Positions 1 through 6,543 are shown, counted from the stretch's first letter. The stretch is DNA of 7,373 bases from Gammaproteobacteria bacterium (GCA_013372965.1 JABXIR010000230.1:1-7373), one strand, 5' to 3'. Program-made: numbers and translations. The notes: a model not told the origin generated them from the letters alone.

Positions 1-648
1 GATTCTGGCGCGAAGGGCGTCAGCGCATTTGTTGTTCCAGCCAATCTCGATGGCATTGAGTACGGCAAAAAAGAGGACAAAATGGGCTGGAACTGCCAGC
101 CGACTCGAATGATCACGTTCGACAACGTTCGCATCCCTAAAACTTATCGACTGGGTAACGAGGGTGAAGGATTCAAGTTTGCGATGAAAGGACTCGATGG
201 CGGTCGAATTAATATCGCGACGTGCTCATTGGGAACCGCTCAAGCTGCATTAGAAGTGGCTCGAGACTATATGGGCGAGCGCAGCCAATTTGGCAAAGCG
301 ATCGCGGCTAATCAAGCGCTGCAATTTAAGTTAGCCGACATGGCCACTGAGTTACTCGCAGCTCGACAGTTAACGCGGCTCGCAGCGTCGAAACTGGATC
401 AAGGTGATGCTGAGGCGACCATGTACTGTGCGATGGCAAAACGCTTTGCAACGGATGTTGGTTTTAAAGTGTGTAACGATGCGCTTCAGTTGCACGGCGG
501 ATATGGCTACATCAATGAATATCCTCTCGAGCGTATGGTGCGTGATACGCGCGTACATCAAATTCTCGAGGGAACAAATGAAATCATGCGCGTTATTGTC
601 GGACGTCGCGTACTAGATGAACTCGTCTGTGAGGGGTTAGAGCAATGA
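1..648 (+). CDS. Acyl-CoA dehydrogenase, isobutyryl-CoA dehydrogenase-like (5' partial)
   Basis: This is the C-terminal 215 residues of a flavin-dependent acyl-CoA dehydrogenase, roughly the last 55% of a family member of about 385 residues; the start lies before the window and frame 1 is open from base 1. The middle-domain stretch GAKGVSAFVVPA and the YGKKEDKMGW segment are followed by the helical C-terminal domain with MKGLDGGRINIATCSLGTAQ, ALQLHGGYGY and ILEGTNEIMR. The glutamate of ILEGT (codon 568-570) sits where the family's catalytic base is found. By resemblance it belongs to the isobutyryl-CoA/short branched-chain group, which oxidises isobutyryl-CoA to methacrylyl-CoA and passes electrons to electron-transfer flavoprotein. 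The neighbouring hydratase and mmsB support a role in valine breakdown. A related branched or short acyl-CoA substrate cannot be excluded from sequence alone. Its stop overlaps the start of the hydratase gene (ATGA), so translation is probably coupled. Confidence 0.93.
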   Translation, partial: DSGAKGVSAFVVPANLDGIEYGKKEDKMGWNCQPTRMITFDNVRIPKTYRLGNEGEGFKFAMKGLDGGRINIATCSLGTAQAALEVARDYMGERSQFGKAIAANQALQFKLADMATELLAARQLTRLAASKLDQGDAEATMYCAMAKRFATDVGFKVCNDALQLHGGYGYINEYPLERMVRDTRVHQILEGTNEIMRVIVGRRVLDELVCEGLEQ

Positions 649-1418
649 GCGGTATTAAAGTTGAAAAGCAAGGTCACGTCGCGGTTGTAACCATTACCAA
701 CCCGCCGGCTAATACCTGGACCGAAGAGAGTTTAACTCGGCTCGCTCAAGAGGTTGAGTCGCTGAACGATGATCGAGACATTTTTGCGCTTGTATTAACG
801 GGCGAGGGCGAAAAATTCTTCTCCGCTGGTGCTGATTTGAATATGTTTGCAAGCGGCGACAAAGGCGTCGCGTCTACTTTAGCTCACGTGTTTGGTAAGG
901 CATTTACCGCGCTGGCTAATTTTCGTGGCGTATCGATCGCTGCGATTAATGGTTATGCGATGGGCGGTGGGCTAGAGGCCGCGATGGCTTGTGATATTCG
1001 CATTATCGAGTCACAGGCTCAGGTGGCATTACCCGAGGCGAAAGTCGGTTTGCTCCCTTGCGGATTAGGTACCCAAACCCTAACGCGTCTTGTTGGTGAG
1101 CCATGGGCGAAGCGTCTGATTTTGTGCGGCGAGCGCATCGGTGCAGACAAAGCATTGGAAATTGGTCTAGTTGAGGAAGTCACCGAAACCGGCAATGCCT
1201 TTGCGGCAGCAATGACACTCGCGGAGCAAGTCGCTGATCAAAGCCCTGTATCCGTGGCGTCTTCAAAGCGACTTATTCAAGCGACTCGGTCAACTTCGAT
1301 GGAGGATGCCTTGTATCGTGAGCGTGAGTCATTTGTAGAGTTGTTCGATTACGATGACACGACCGAGGGCGTTAACGCCTTTCTTGAGAAACGAAAGCCG
1401 AACTGGAAAAACCAATAG
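645..1418 (+). CDS. Enoyl-CoA hydratase, probable methacrylyl-CoA hydratase of valine degradation
   Basis: A 257-residue crotonase-fold protein, the usual length for a single-domain enoyl-CoA hydratase. The oxyanion-hole segments are visible as FSAGADL (59-65) and GYAMGGGLE (103-111). Glu111 and Glu131 (in LPEAKVGLLP) match the two catalytic glutamates of mitochondrial hydratase, so true hydratase activity is likely rather than only isomerase or hydrolase activity. The expected reaction here is addition of water to methacrylyl-CoA, giving 3-hydroxyisobutyryl-CoA. The ATG overlaps the upstream stop by 4 bases and is preceded by GAGGGG at 631-636, a good ribosome binding site at 8-base spacing. 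The substrate is inferred from the flanking isobutyryl-CoA dehydrogenase-like gene and mmsB. Crotonases are hard to assign by sequence, and a 3-hydroxyisobutyryl-CoA hydrolase, which is usually longer, is the main alternative but less likely. Confidence 0.9.
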   Translation: MSGIKVEKQGHVAVVTITNPPANTWTEESLTRLAQEVESLNDDRDIFALVLTGEGEKFFSAGADLNMFASGDKGVASTLAHVFGKAFTALANFRGVSIAAINGYAMGGGLEAAMACDIRIIESQAQVALPEAKVGLLPCGLGTQTLTRLVGEPWAKRLILCGERIGADKALEIGLVEEVTETGNAFAAAMTLAEQVADQSPVSVASSKRLIQATRSTSMEDALYRERESFVELFDYDDTTEGVNAFLEKRKPNWKNQ

Positions 1419-1420
1419 CA

Positions 1421-1429
1421 GAGAGGTGG
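1421..1429 (+). promoter_or_regulatory. Ribosome binding site of mmsB
   Basis: GAGAGGTGG lies just before the ATG at 1432 and contains AGAGG with 5-base spacing. It decides the start: an in-frame ATG at 1354 would add 26 residues lying inside the hydratase gene and ahead of the Rossmann motif, so it is rejected. Confidence 0.75.
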
Positions 1430-1431
1430 AT

Positions 1432-2322
1432 ATGAAAGTAGTTTTTATCGGGGTGGGTAACATGGGCGGCCCGATGGCCGTTAACTTGCATCACTCGGGT
1501 CAAGAAGTGATTGCAGTCGACCTCTCAGAAGTGCTTCGCGAACAAATGCGTGCCGAAGGATTGGCAACGGCTGAATCGCCCCTTGATGTCTGCGAAGGCG
1601 CTGGAGCGGTTGTGACGATGTTACCCCACGACCAAGCGGTCGAATCGGTGTATATTCAAAGCGGTCTCCTTGATCATCTCGAGGAGGGTACCTTAATCAT
1701 AGACTGCTCTACCATTAGCCCAAGCCAAGCCAAACGGCTCCATGAACACGGTGAACAAGCGGGCTTGGCCGTGTTGGATGCGCCCGTTTCTGGCGGCGTT
1801 GCAGGAGCCAAAGCCGGTACGTTGAGTTTTATTTGCGGAGGCACCAACGAGGCATTCGAGCGCGCTGGGCCGATATTAAAGGGCATGGGATCTAACGTTT
1901 TTCGAGCCGGTAATGCAGGCGCTGGACAGATCGTCAAAATCGTTAACAATATGCTGTTGGCAATTCAGATGGTCGGTACAGCTGAAGCGCTCTCCTTTGG
2001 TGTGGATAATGGCATCGACCCTAAAGTTCTCTCAGATATTATGAAGGTGAGTTCGGGACAAAATTGGTGCCTTGATAAGTACAACCCATGGCCAGACGTC
2101 ATGACGGGTGTACCTTCTTCGAACGATTATCAAGGTGGCTTCTTAGTGAAGTTGATGCAGAAAGACTTGGGCTTAGCTGCGCAACTCAGTCGAGCCTCAG
2201 GATCTTCGACTCCGATGGGAGGGTTAGCGATGTCCCTGTATGATGCCTATGCTCGCCAGAGTGACAACAACGCGAACTTAGACTTCTCTGCGATTCAGCG
2301 TCTATTCAGAGGTGAGCTTTAA
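1432..2322 (+). CDS. mmsB: 3-hydroxyisobutyrate dehydrogenase
   Basis: A 296-residue beta-hydroxyacid dehydrogenase, the normal length for MmsB/HIBADH. It oxidises 3-hydroxyisobutyrate to methylmalonate semialdehyde with NAD(P)+ in the cytoplasm. The N-terminal Rossmann motif is GVGNMGGPM (7-15). An acidic residue, Asp30, ends the second strand (VIAVD), which in this fold tends to favour NAD+ over NADP+. The substrate-binding motif DAPVSGGVAGA covers 116-126, and the catalytic lysine is Lys169 with Asn173 in GAGQIVKIVNN. The C-terminal helical domain carries the family's QKDLGLA segment (243-249). It is the third gene of the catabolic operon, 13 bases after the hydratase stop. Related family members act on tartronate semialdehyde or glyoxylate, but the neighbours and the substrate motif favour 3-hydroxyisobutyrate. 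The next pathway enzyme, methylmalonate semialdehyde dehydrogenase (MmsA), is not in this window. Confidence 0.93.
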   Translation: MKVVFIGVGNMGGPMAVNLHHSGQEVIAVDLSEVLREQMRAEGLATAESPLDVCEGAGAVVTMLPHDQAVESVYIQSGLLDHLEEGTLIIDCSTISPSQAKRLHEHGEQAGLAVLDAPVSGGVAGAKAGTLSFICGGTNEAFERAGPILKGMGSNVFRAGNAGAGQIVKIVNNMLLAIQMVGTAEALSFGVDNGIDPKVLSDIMKVSSGQNWCLDKYNPWPDVMTGVPSSNDYQGGFLVKLMQKDLGLAAQLSRASGSSTPMGGLAMSLYDAYARQSDNNANLDFSAIQRLFRGEL

Positions 2323-2333
2323 CGGGCTTCTGA

Positions 2334-2380
2334 TCACACGGGGCCTTAGTGCGAGGCAAGGTGGCTAAGAGCCCGTGTGA
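2334..2380. terminator. Imperfect hairpin at the mmsB/kinase convergent junction, possible bidirectional 3'-end structure
   Basis: TCACACGGG (2334-2342) pairs perfectly with CCCGTGTGA (2372-2380). Inside it CTTAG (2345-2349) pairs with CTAAG (2365-2369), and C2344-G2371 can pair between two single-base bulges, leaving a 15-base loop. It starts 12 bases after the mmsB stop and overlaps the last codons of the convergent kinase gene. Neither side has a proper run of T, so it is not a standard intrinsic terminator. It may protect 3' ends or slow converging transcription. Confidence 0.4.
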
Positions 2381-3125
2381 ATTTCTCTCGCCAACTCGGT
2401 TCGCTGTGCTCGGCCCATGCCAATCCAAGCAAGGTGCAGAGTTCCGCCGTCGCCTCTAGGGCTTCTAATTCTAGCTTATTGAAGGCGAACGCGGCCGTGT
2501 TGGCATACATCATCCCCATGCTTTCGAGTGAGTATTGCTCATGCCGATCAATCCATAATGTTGCAACATCGACCCACGGGTGATTGATGCCGGCATATTC
2601 GAAGTCGATGAGCCATACTCGATTGCCGCTGTAGAGCAAGTTGTTGGAACCGAGATCGTTGTGACTCACTACATGCGGTAATTGGCTCAGCGACAGCGTA
2701 TCCTCAAGTTGAATGATTCGCTCGAATAATGATTGATGCCGACTTGGCTCTTTATAATGGGACATCAGTTCCATAAAGGCAGGCGTATGATCAATCATTC
2801 GCTGTTCAAGCGTATGGAAATGTCGCACGGTTTCAACGATACGCGCTATCGGCGCCTCTTCTTTTGAGCTCATTACCCAGTCGGAAATACAGGCGTTATT
2901 ATTGTCGTCCCATAGGATCAAGCGAGGTGATAGTTCTTGTTCGGCTGCTCTGGTCCACACGCGTTGCTCGACGTTGCGCGAGGCGCTTCCTAAGCGACGC
3001 GGAGACATCCACCGTCGGGCATATGAGTGGCCATCAACCTCAATCTGTTCAACGCGATTGATGGTCCCTTGAATTAACCGAGACGCTGGTGCAGTAAAAA
3101 AGTCTTGTTGGCTAGGCGTTCGCAT
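2346..3125 (-). CDS. APH/choline-thiamine kinase family phosphotransferase
   Basis: A 259-residue protein of the aminoglycoside phosphotransferase/choline kinase fold. The catalytic loop reads SHNDLGSNN (154-162), giving the HxD...N pattern with Asp157 as likely base and Asn162 as metal ligand. The second metal motif is LIDFEYAG (172-179) with Asp174. The DFEYAG stretch and the following DVATLW helix resemble E. coli thiamine kinase (YcfN/ThiK) and bacterial choline kinases, so a small-molecule alcohol is a likelier substrate than an antibiotic. The N-terminal ATP-binding region is poorly conserved: YARRW (35-39) offers arginines where many relatives show hydrophobic residues plus Arg or Lys. 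The ATG overlaps the end of pnuC by 14 bases and has only a weak ribosome binding site, so coupling to pnuC translation is likely. Thiamine or nicotinamide riboside is the leading substrate by context; this is not proven. Confidence 0.85.
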   Translation of the reverse strand: MRTPSQQDFFTAPASRLIQGTINRVEQIEVDGHSYARRWMSPRRLGSASRNVEQRVWTRAAEQELSPRLILWDDNNNACISDWVMSSKEEAPIARIVETVRHFHTLEQRMIDHTPAFMELMSHYKEPSRHQSLFERIIQLEDTLSLSQLPHVVSHNDLGSNNLLYSGNRVWLIDFEYAGINHPWVDVATLWIDRHEQYSLESMGMMYANTAAFAFNKLELEALEATAELCTLLGLAWAEHSEPSWREKFTRALSHLASH

Positions 3126-3726
3126 ACTCAGTTCTGTCTTGGCTCGTTAAACCCCACTGTCGCCAGCCGTAAATAGCAAACACCGTGTAGAAGACCATTA
3201 ATAGGCTACTGATCCAAAGCCCTTTCGACTGATATAACCCGATTGAAATCGCGTCAATCACGATCCAGTAGAGCCAGTTTTCGCGGATACGTTGCGTTAG
3301 AAGCCAAGTCGCGAATAGTGCGAAAACCGTCGTAAATGCGTCGATATAAGGGTAGCTGGCCTCAAGCGCGTTGTGCATTAACCAACCCCAGACAATGGAT
3401 ACAACGCTCAGACCGGTGATGGCGATTACGTGCCATCGTACGTCGCGCTGTTGAATGATAATTTGGTGAGTGTCACTCGAGGCTAGGGAGCGGTGCCAGC
3501 TTATCCAGCCGACGATGGCCATGGCCATGTAGTATGCGTTGAGTATTGATTCGGATACTAATGCCGACTGCCAGAAAATGGCGGTGTAGATTGCGGTGCT
3601 CGTAAAAGCGAGTGGCCAGCACCACTGTGACCCTCGAGCGGCGGTGACCACGTAACCCAGCGCAAGCACTAATGCAGCGATCTCAAGCCATTGCATCTGG
3701 GTTAACTCGTTTAAAAGATCGTCCAT
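3112..3726 (-). CDS. pnuC: PnuC-family vitamin transporter (nicotinamide riboside or thiamine)
   Basis: A 204-residue, strongly hydrophobic inner-membrane protein with about seven likely membrane segments, as expected for the SWEET-like PnuC fold. Diagnostic features are the GWISW motif near residues 72-76, the C-terminal ENWLYWIVIDAISIGLY segment, and IYGWRQW near the end. PnuC proteins import nicotinamide riboside by facilitated diffusion, driven by later phosphorylation inside the cell; the PnuT branch carries thiamine in the same way. The adjacent overlapping kinase fits the trapping step for either vitamin. No THI-box (TPP riboswitch) core was recognised upstream, which weakly argues against thiamine regulation. 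The ATG at 3726 is preceded by AGGA with 7-base spacing, so this start is well supported. The gene follows ppnN by 53 bases and is probably read from the same promoter. The symbol names the family, not a settled substrate. Confidence 0.88.
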   Translation of the reverse strand: MDDLLNELTQMQWLEIAALVLALGYVVTAARGSQWCWPLAFTSTAIYTAIFWQSALVSESILNAYYMAMAIVGWISWHRSLASSDTHQIIIQQRDVRWHVIAITGLSVVSIVWGWLMHNALEASYPYIDAFTTVFALFATWLLTQRIRENWLYWIVIDAISIGLYQSKGLWISSLLMVFYTVFAIYGWRQWGLTSQDRTEYANA

Positions 3727-3730
3727 ACTT

Positions 3731-3775
3731 GCGTCCTAGCAAAACCAGAACGCTAGTCTAACGGTAACGCGACGC
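3731..3775 (-). promoter_or_regulatory. Leader hairpin that could bury the pnuC ribosome binding site
   Basis: On the minus strand GCGTC (3775-3771) can pair with GACGC (3735-3731), and CTAGC (3756-3752) with GCTAG (3740-3736). The two helices are contiguous on the 3' side, with 14 unpaired bases on the 5' side and an 11-base apical loop. The pnuC Shine-Dalgarno AGGA (3737-3734) lies entirely within the paired strand. The fold is seen by eye only; a regulatory role is inference. Confidence 0.35.
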
Positions 3776-3779
3776 TCAC

Positions 3780-5150
3780 TCAATTATCGATCACGTAACA
3801 AGGCGTGTAATCGCCTGCGATCTTCATGCGACCCTCGGATACGAAGCTTTGCAACAAGGTATCCATCGACTTCATGAGGTCTGGATCACCCTTGAGCTTG
3901 AACGGACCGTGCTCGCGAACCGCTTTGACACCGAACTCTTTGATATTGCCCGCGACAACGCCTGAAAATGCGCGACGCAGCTCAACCGCGAGATTGTACG
4001 GTGCTTGTTGAGTTGATAAGTTGAGCGCCGACATGGTGCTGTGATCTGCGATAAATGGCTTTTGCAGCTCGAGTGGGATATGAAGCCCCCAGTTATAGGC
4101 GAAGCTGTCGTTTTGTTCACAGCGTTGTGCCATGACCTCGTCGATTTGCTGACGTACGGTTCGCGCGACCGCTTTTTCGTCGCCAATAATAATCTCGTAG
4201 TACTGCGCCACCTGATCGCCGAGCGATTCGCGCAAGAATCGATCGAGTGCGTCGAAATATCCACGGCTGTCGTGATCTGCTGCGAAGATGAGTGGTACTC
4301 GAACATTTTGGTTTTTCGGGTGCATCTTGAGTGCCAGTGCGTATAGGATTTCTTCGGCGGTTCCGGGCCCACCTGGGAAAACGATCAATGCGTGCCCGAG
4401 GCGAACGAACGCCTCGAGACGCTTCTCGATATCAGGCATGATGACCAGTTCGTTTACGATCGGATTCGGTGGTTCGGCGGCGACGATGCTATTTTCGGTT
4501 AAGCCGATGTAGCGCCGAGGGTTGTGTTGCTGCTTGGCGTGACCAATCGTGGCGCCCTTCATTGGCGCCTTCATCGCGCCTGGCCCACACCCAGTGACGA
4601 TGCCGAGCTTACGAAGACCTAATTGATAACCGACGCGCTTACAAAACTTGTATTCGTAAGTCGAGATCGAGTGGCCTCCCCAGCAAACTGCTAATCCGCT
4701 CTGTTTGCCTGTTGCGAGTACGCCGGAGTTGCGCATCACTTTGTACACGGAGTCGCTAATGAGGTCACCTTCGCAGTCGCAGCCACTTTCGAAGTGAAAT
4801 TGGTCACGAACGTAGAGGACATCTCGAAGTACGGAAAACAGTAAATTTTTCACACCGTGAATCATCTGGCCATCAACAAATGCTTCGGCAGGGGCGTTTA
4901 TTAAGTTGAGGCGGATGCCGCGATCTTGTTTCACAAAGTGAATTTCGAAGTCGTGGAAATCTTCCAGCAGTTGCTCGATTGAATCGGTGTTAGAGCCCGC
5001 GTTGAGTACTGCTAGGGCACATTGACGAAAGAGTTTATAGATCGGGTGATCGAATTTTGCCCGCGTGAGCTCGTCCACTTCGAGCACGGAGAGTTGATCG
5101 AGCGTGCCATCGGGGCTTACAAGTGTTGAAGCTATCTTATTTATGGTCAT
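3780..5150 (-). CDS. ppnN: Pyrimidine/purine nucleotide 5'-monophosphate nucleosidase (LOG family, YgdH type)
   Basis: A 456-residue cytoplasmic enzyme closely resembling E. coli PpnN (454 residues). It cleaves nucleoside monophosphates to free base plus ribose 5-phosphate. In E. coli the enzyme is activated by (p)ppGpp; whether that holds here cannot be seen. The central LOG domain carries CWGGHS (156-161), TGCGPGAM (186-193), MPDIEKRLEAF (238-248) and the signature PGGPGTAEE (259-267), whose glutamate is expected to act in catalysis. N- and C-terminal extensions typical of this subfamily are present (FVDGQ near 91-95; RRAFSGVVAGN and the C-terminal PCYVID). The start at 5150 is chosen over an in-frame ATG at 5165 because AGG at 5161-5159 gives an 8-base spaced ribosome site, the length matches E. 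coli, and the likely promoter would start transcription at about 5164. First gene of a probable operon with pnuC and the kinase, divergent from glyA. Confidence 0.95.
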   Translation of the reverse strand: MTINKIASTLVSPDGTLDQLSVLEVDELTRAKFDHPIYKLFRQCALAVLNAGSNTDSIEQLLEDFHDFEIHFVKQDRGIRLNLINAPAEAFVDGQMIHGVKNLLFSVLRDVLYVRDQFHFESGCDCEGDLISDSVYKVMRNSGVLATGKQSGLAVCWGGHSISTYEYKFCKRVGYQLGLRKLGIVTGCGPGAMKAPMKGATIGHAKQQHNPRRYIGLTENSIVAAEPPNPIVNELVIMPDIEKRLEAFVRLGHALIVFPGGPGTAEEILYALALKMHPKNQNVRVPLIFAADHDSRGYFDALDRFLRESLGDQVAQYYEIIIGDEKAVARTVRQQIDEVMAQRCEQNDSFAYNWGLHIPLELQKPFIADHSTMSALNLSTQQAPYNLAVELRRAFSGVVAGNIKEFGVKAVREHGPFKLKGDPDLMKSMDTLLQSFVSEGRMKIAGDYTPCYVIDN

Positions 5151-5155
5151 TTTCA

Positions 5156-5161
5156 CTACCT
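5156..5161 (-). promoter_or_regulatory. Ribosome binding site of ppnN
   Basis: AGGTAG on the minus strand, with AGG 8 bases before the ATG at 5150. No such site precedes the alternative ATG at 5165, so it decides the start five codons downstream. Confidence 0.6.
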
Positions 5162-5170
5162 GCATGATTA

Positions 5171-5199
5171 TTTATATCGATTAAGATTAGACTAGTCAG
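5171..5199 (-). promoter_or_regulatory. Candidate sigma-70 promoter of the ppnN-pnuC-kinase operon
   Basis: On the minus strand CTGACT (5199-5194) as -35 (4 of 6 consensus) and TATAAA (5176-5171) as -10 (5 of 6) are 17 bases apart. Transcription would start near 5164, giving a leader of about 14 bases before the ppnN ATG at 5150. Found by eye, not by scoring. Confidence 0.5.
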
Positions 5200-5221
5200 T
5201 ATCATCAAGAATGCGTAGACT
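5193..5221 (+). promoter_or_regulatory. Candidate promoter of glyA
   Basis: TAGTCA (5193-5198) and TAGACT (5216-5221), each 4 of 6 to consensus, are 17 bases apart and would give a leader of about 35 bases. A second option is TACGAT at 5237-5242 as -10 with TAGACT as -35, but its spacing is only 15. No PurR-like palindrome was recognised. Confidence 0.3.
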
Positions 5222-5251
5222 ATGTGACACTTTGTTTACGATACGAAACAC

Positions 5252-5257
5252 AAGGAA
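5252..5257 (+). promoter_or_regulatory. Ribosome binding site of glyA
   Basis: AAGGAA lies 5 bases before the ATG at 5263. It fixes the start there instead of at an in-frame ATG at 5224, which would add 13 residues not found in E. coli GlyA. Confidence 0.8.
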
Positions 5258-5262
5258 ATCCC

Positions 5263-6525
5263 ATGTTCAAGAAGTCAATGACCATCGCAGAATTCGATAC
5301 CGAACTTTTCGAGTCCATGGAGGCCGAGCGTGTTCGCCAAGAAGAGCACATTGAGCTAATCGCCTCTGAAAACTACACCAGTCCGTGCGTGATGGAAGCG
5401 CAGGGCTCGGTTCTGACCAATAAGTACGCTGAAGGCTATCCGTCGAAGCGCTACTACGGTGGTTGTGAGTACGTTGACGTAGCAGAAACTCTGGCAATTG
5501 AACGTGCTAAAGCGTTGTTTGGCGCTGACTACGCAAACGTGCAGCCTCACTCTGGGTCTCAGGCGAACTCGGCGGTTTTTCAAGCGTTAGTTGCTCCGGG
5601 TGACACCATCTTGGGTATGAGCCTTGCTCATGGCGGTCATTTGACTCATGGTTCTAGCGTAAACTTTTCAGGCAAGATCTACAATGCAATCCAGTACGGA
5701 CTTGACGAAGTTACTGGCGAAATTAACTACGCTGAAGTCGAAGCTCTCGCTCTCGAACATAAGCCGAAGATGATTGTCGCTGGTTTCTCTGCGTACTCGG
5801 GGATCGTCGATTGGGCGAAATTCCGTGAGATAGCTGACAAAGTTGGTGCTTATTTGTTTGTTGATATGGCGCACGTTGCGGGTCTGATTGCGGCGGGTGT
5901 CTATCCAAACCCGGTACCTTTTGCAGACGTCGTAACGACCACAACGCACAAGACTCTTCGTGGGCCTCGCGGTGGCTTAATCATTGCAAAAGCGAACGAA
6001 GCGATTGAGAAGAAACTCAACTCGGCGGTATTCCCGGGTGGCCAGGGCGGCCCATTGATGCATGTGATTGCGGGCAAGGCGATTTGTTTCAAAGAAGCGA
6101 TGAGTGACGACTTTAAAGCGTATCAGAAGCAAGTGGTTAAAAACGCTCAGGTCATGGCAGAAACGATTCAGGCACGAGGAATTAAGATTGTTTCTGGCGG
6201 CACGCAGAATCATTTGTTGCTGGTGGATTTAATTGACAAAGAGTACACCGGTAAAGATGCAGATGCTGCCCTAGGTGAAGCCTACATTACGGTTAACAAA
6301 AACTCGGTTCCAAATGACCCTCGCTCACCGTTTGTGACGTCTGGCTTGCGTCTTGGTACTCCAGCCATCACCACGCGTGGCTTTGGTGTTGAAGAAACCG
6401 TCGAATTGAGTAATTGGATCGTTGATGTTCTTGATTCTCTCGAGAACGGCACCTCTGAGCAGGTTATTCCGGAAGTTCGCGAGAAAGTGAAAGCGCTTTG
6501 TGCGAAATTCCCTGTGTATTCTTAA
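5263..6525 (+). CDS. glyA: Serine hydroxymethyltransferase
   Basis: A 420-residue PLP enzyme, close to the 417 of E. coli GlyA and collinear with it. It interconverts serine plus tetrahydrofolate with glycine plus 5,10-methylenetetrahydrofolate and is the main source of one-carbon units for purine, thymidylate and methionine synthesis. The PLP lysine is Lys230 in TTTTHKTLRGPRGG. His126 in LAHGGHLTHG stacks on the cofactor in the family, and Asp201 and His204 in VDMAHVAG complete the PLP site. The N-terminal EEHIELIASEN (27-37) and YYGGCEYVD (64-72) are also typical. The start follows from the ribosome site at 5252. It is a single-gene transcript by appearance, ending in a strong terminator and divergent from ppnN, which breaks down nucleotides that glyA-derived folates help to make. 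Confidence 0.98.
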   Translation: MFKKSMTIAEFDTELFESMEAERVRQEEHIELIASENYTSPCVMEAQGSVLTNKYAEGYPSKRYYGGCEYVDVAETLAIERAKALFGADYANVQPHSGSQANSAVFQALVAPGDTILGMSLAHGGHLTHGSSVNFSGKIYNAIQYGLDEVTGEINYAEVEALALEHKPKMIVAGFSAYSGIVDWAKFREIADKVGAYLFVDMAHVAGLIAAGVYPNPVPFADVVTTTTHKTLRGPRGGLIIAKANEAIEKKLNSAVFPGGQGGPLMHVIAGKAICFKEAMSDDFKAYQKQVVKNAQVMAETIQARGIKIVSGGTQNHLLLVDLIDKEYTGKDADAALGEAYITVNKNSVPNDPRSPFVTSGLRLGTPAITTRGFGVEETVELSNWIVDVLDSLENGTSEQVIPEVREKVKALCAKFPVYS

Positions 6526-6543
6526 TTGAAGCGCTCGTTTACT

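Noticed and set aside
2346..3125. Antibiotic-resistance aminoglycoside phosphotransferase
   Set aside because: The fold is shared, but the DFEYAG-type motif, overlap with a vitamin transporter gene and housekeeping surroundings favour a thiamine/choline-type metabolic kinase. There are no mobile-element signs nearby.
3727..3779. TPP riboswitch (THI-box) before the PnuC-family gene, expected if it were a regulated thiamine transporter
   Set aside because: The gap is only 53 bases and lacks the conserved CTGAGA and the second-stem core of the THI-box.
3872..4372. A 166-codon open frame inside ppnN, same strand but different frame
   Set aside because: It lies wholly within the conserved PpnN coding region, its translation shows no family motif, and it has no ribosome site. 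It is a by-product of ppnN codon use, like the other overlapping open frames in glyA, nrdR and mmsB.
3753..5195. The 9-mer CTAGTCTAA occurs in both gaps flanking ppnN (plus strand at 3753-3761; minus strand at 5195-5187)
   Set aside because: A shared 9-mer between two short gaps is not very unlikely by chance, flanking bases do not match, and one copy is part of the hairpin near pnuC. There is no third copy in the noncoding DNA to support an operator.
5224..5262. In-frame upstream ATG giving glyA 13 extra residues
   Set aside because: It has no ribosome site, falls inside the likely promoter and leader, and the AAGGAA-preceded ATG at 5263 matches the start of E. coli GlyA.
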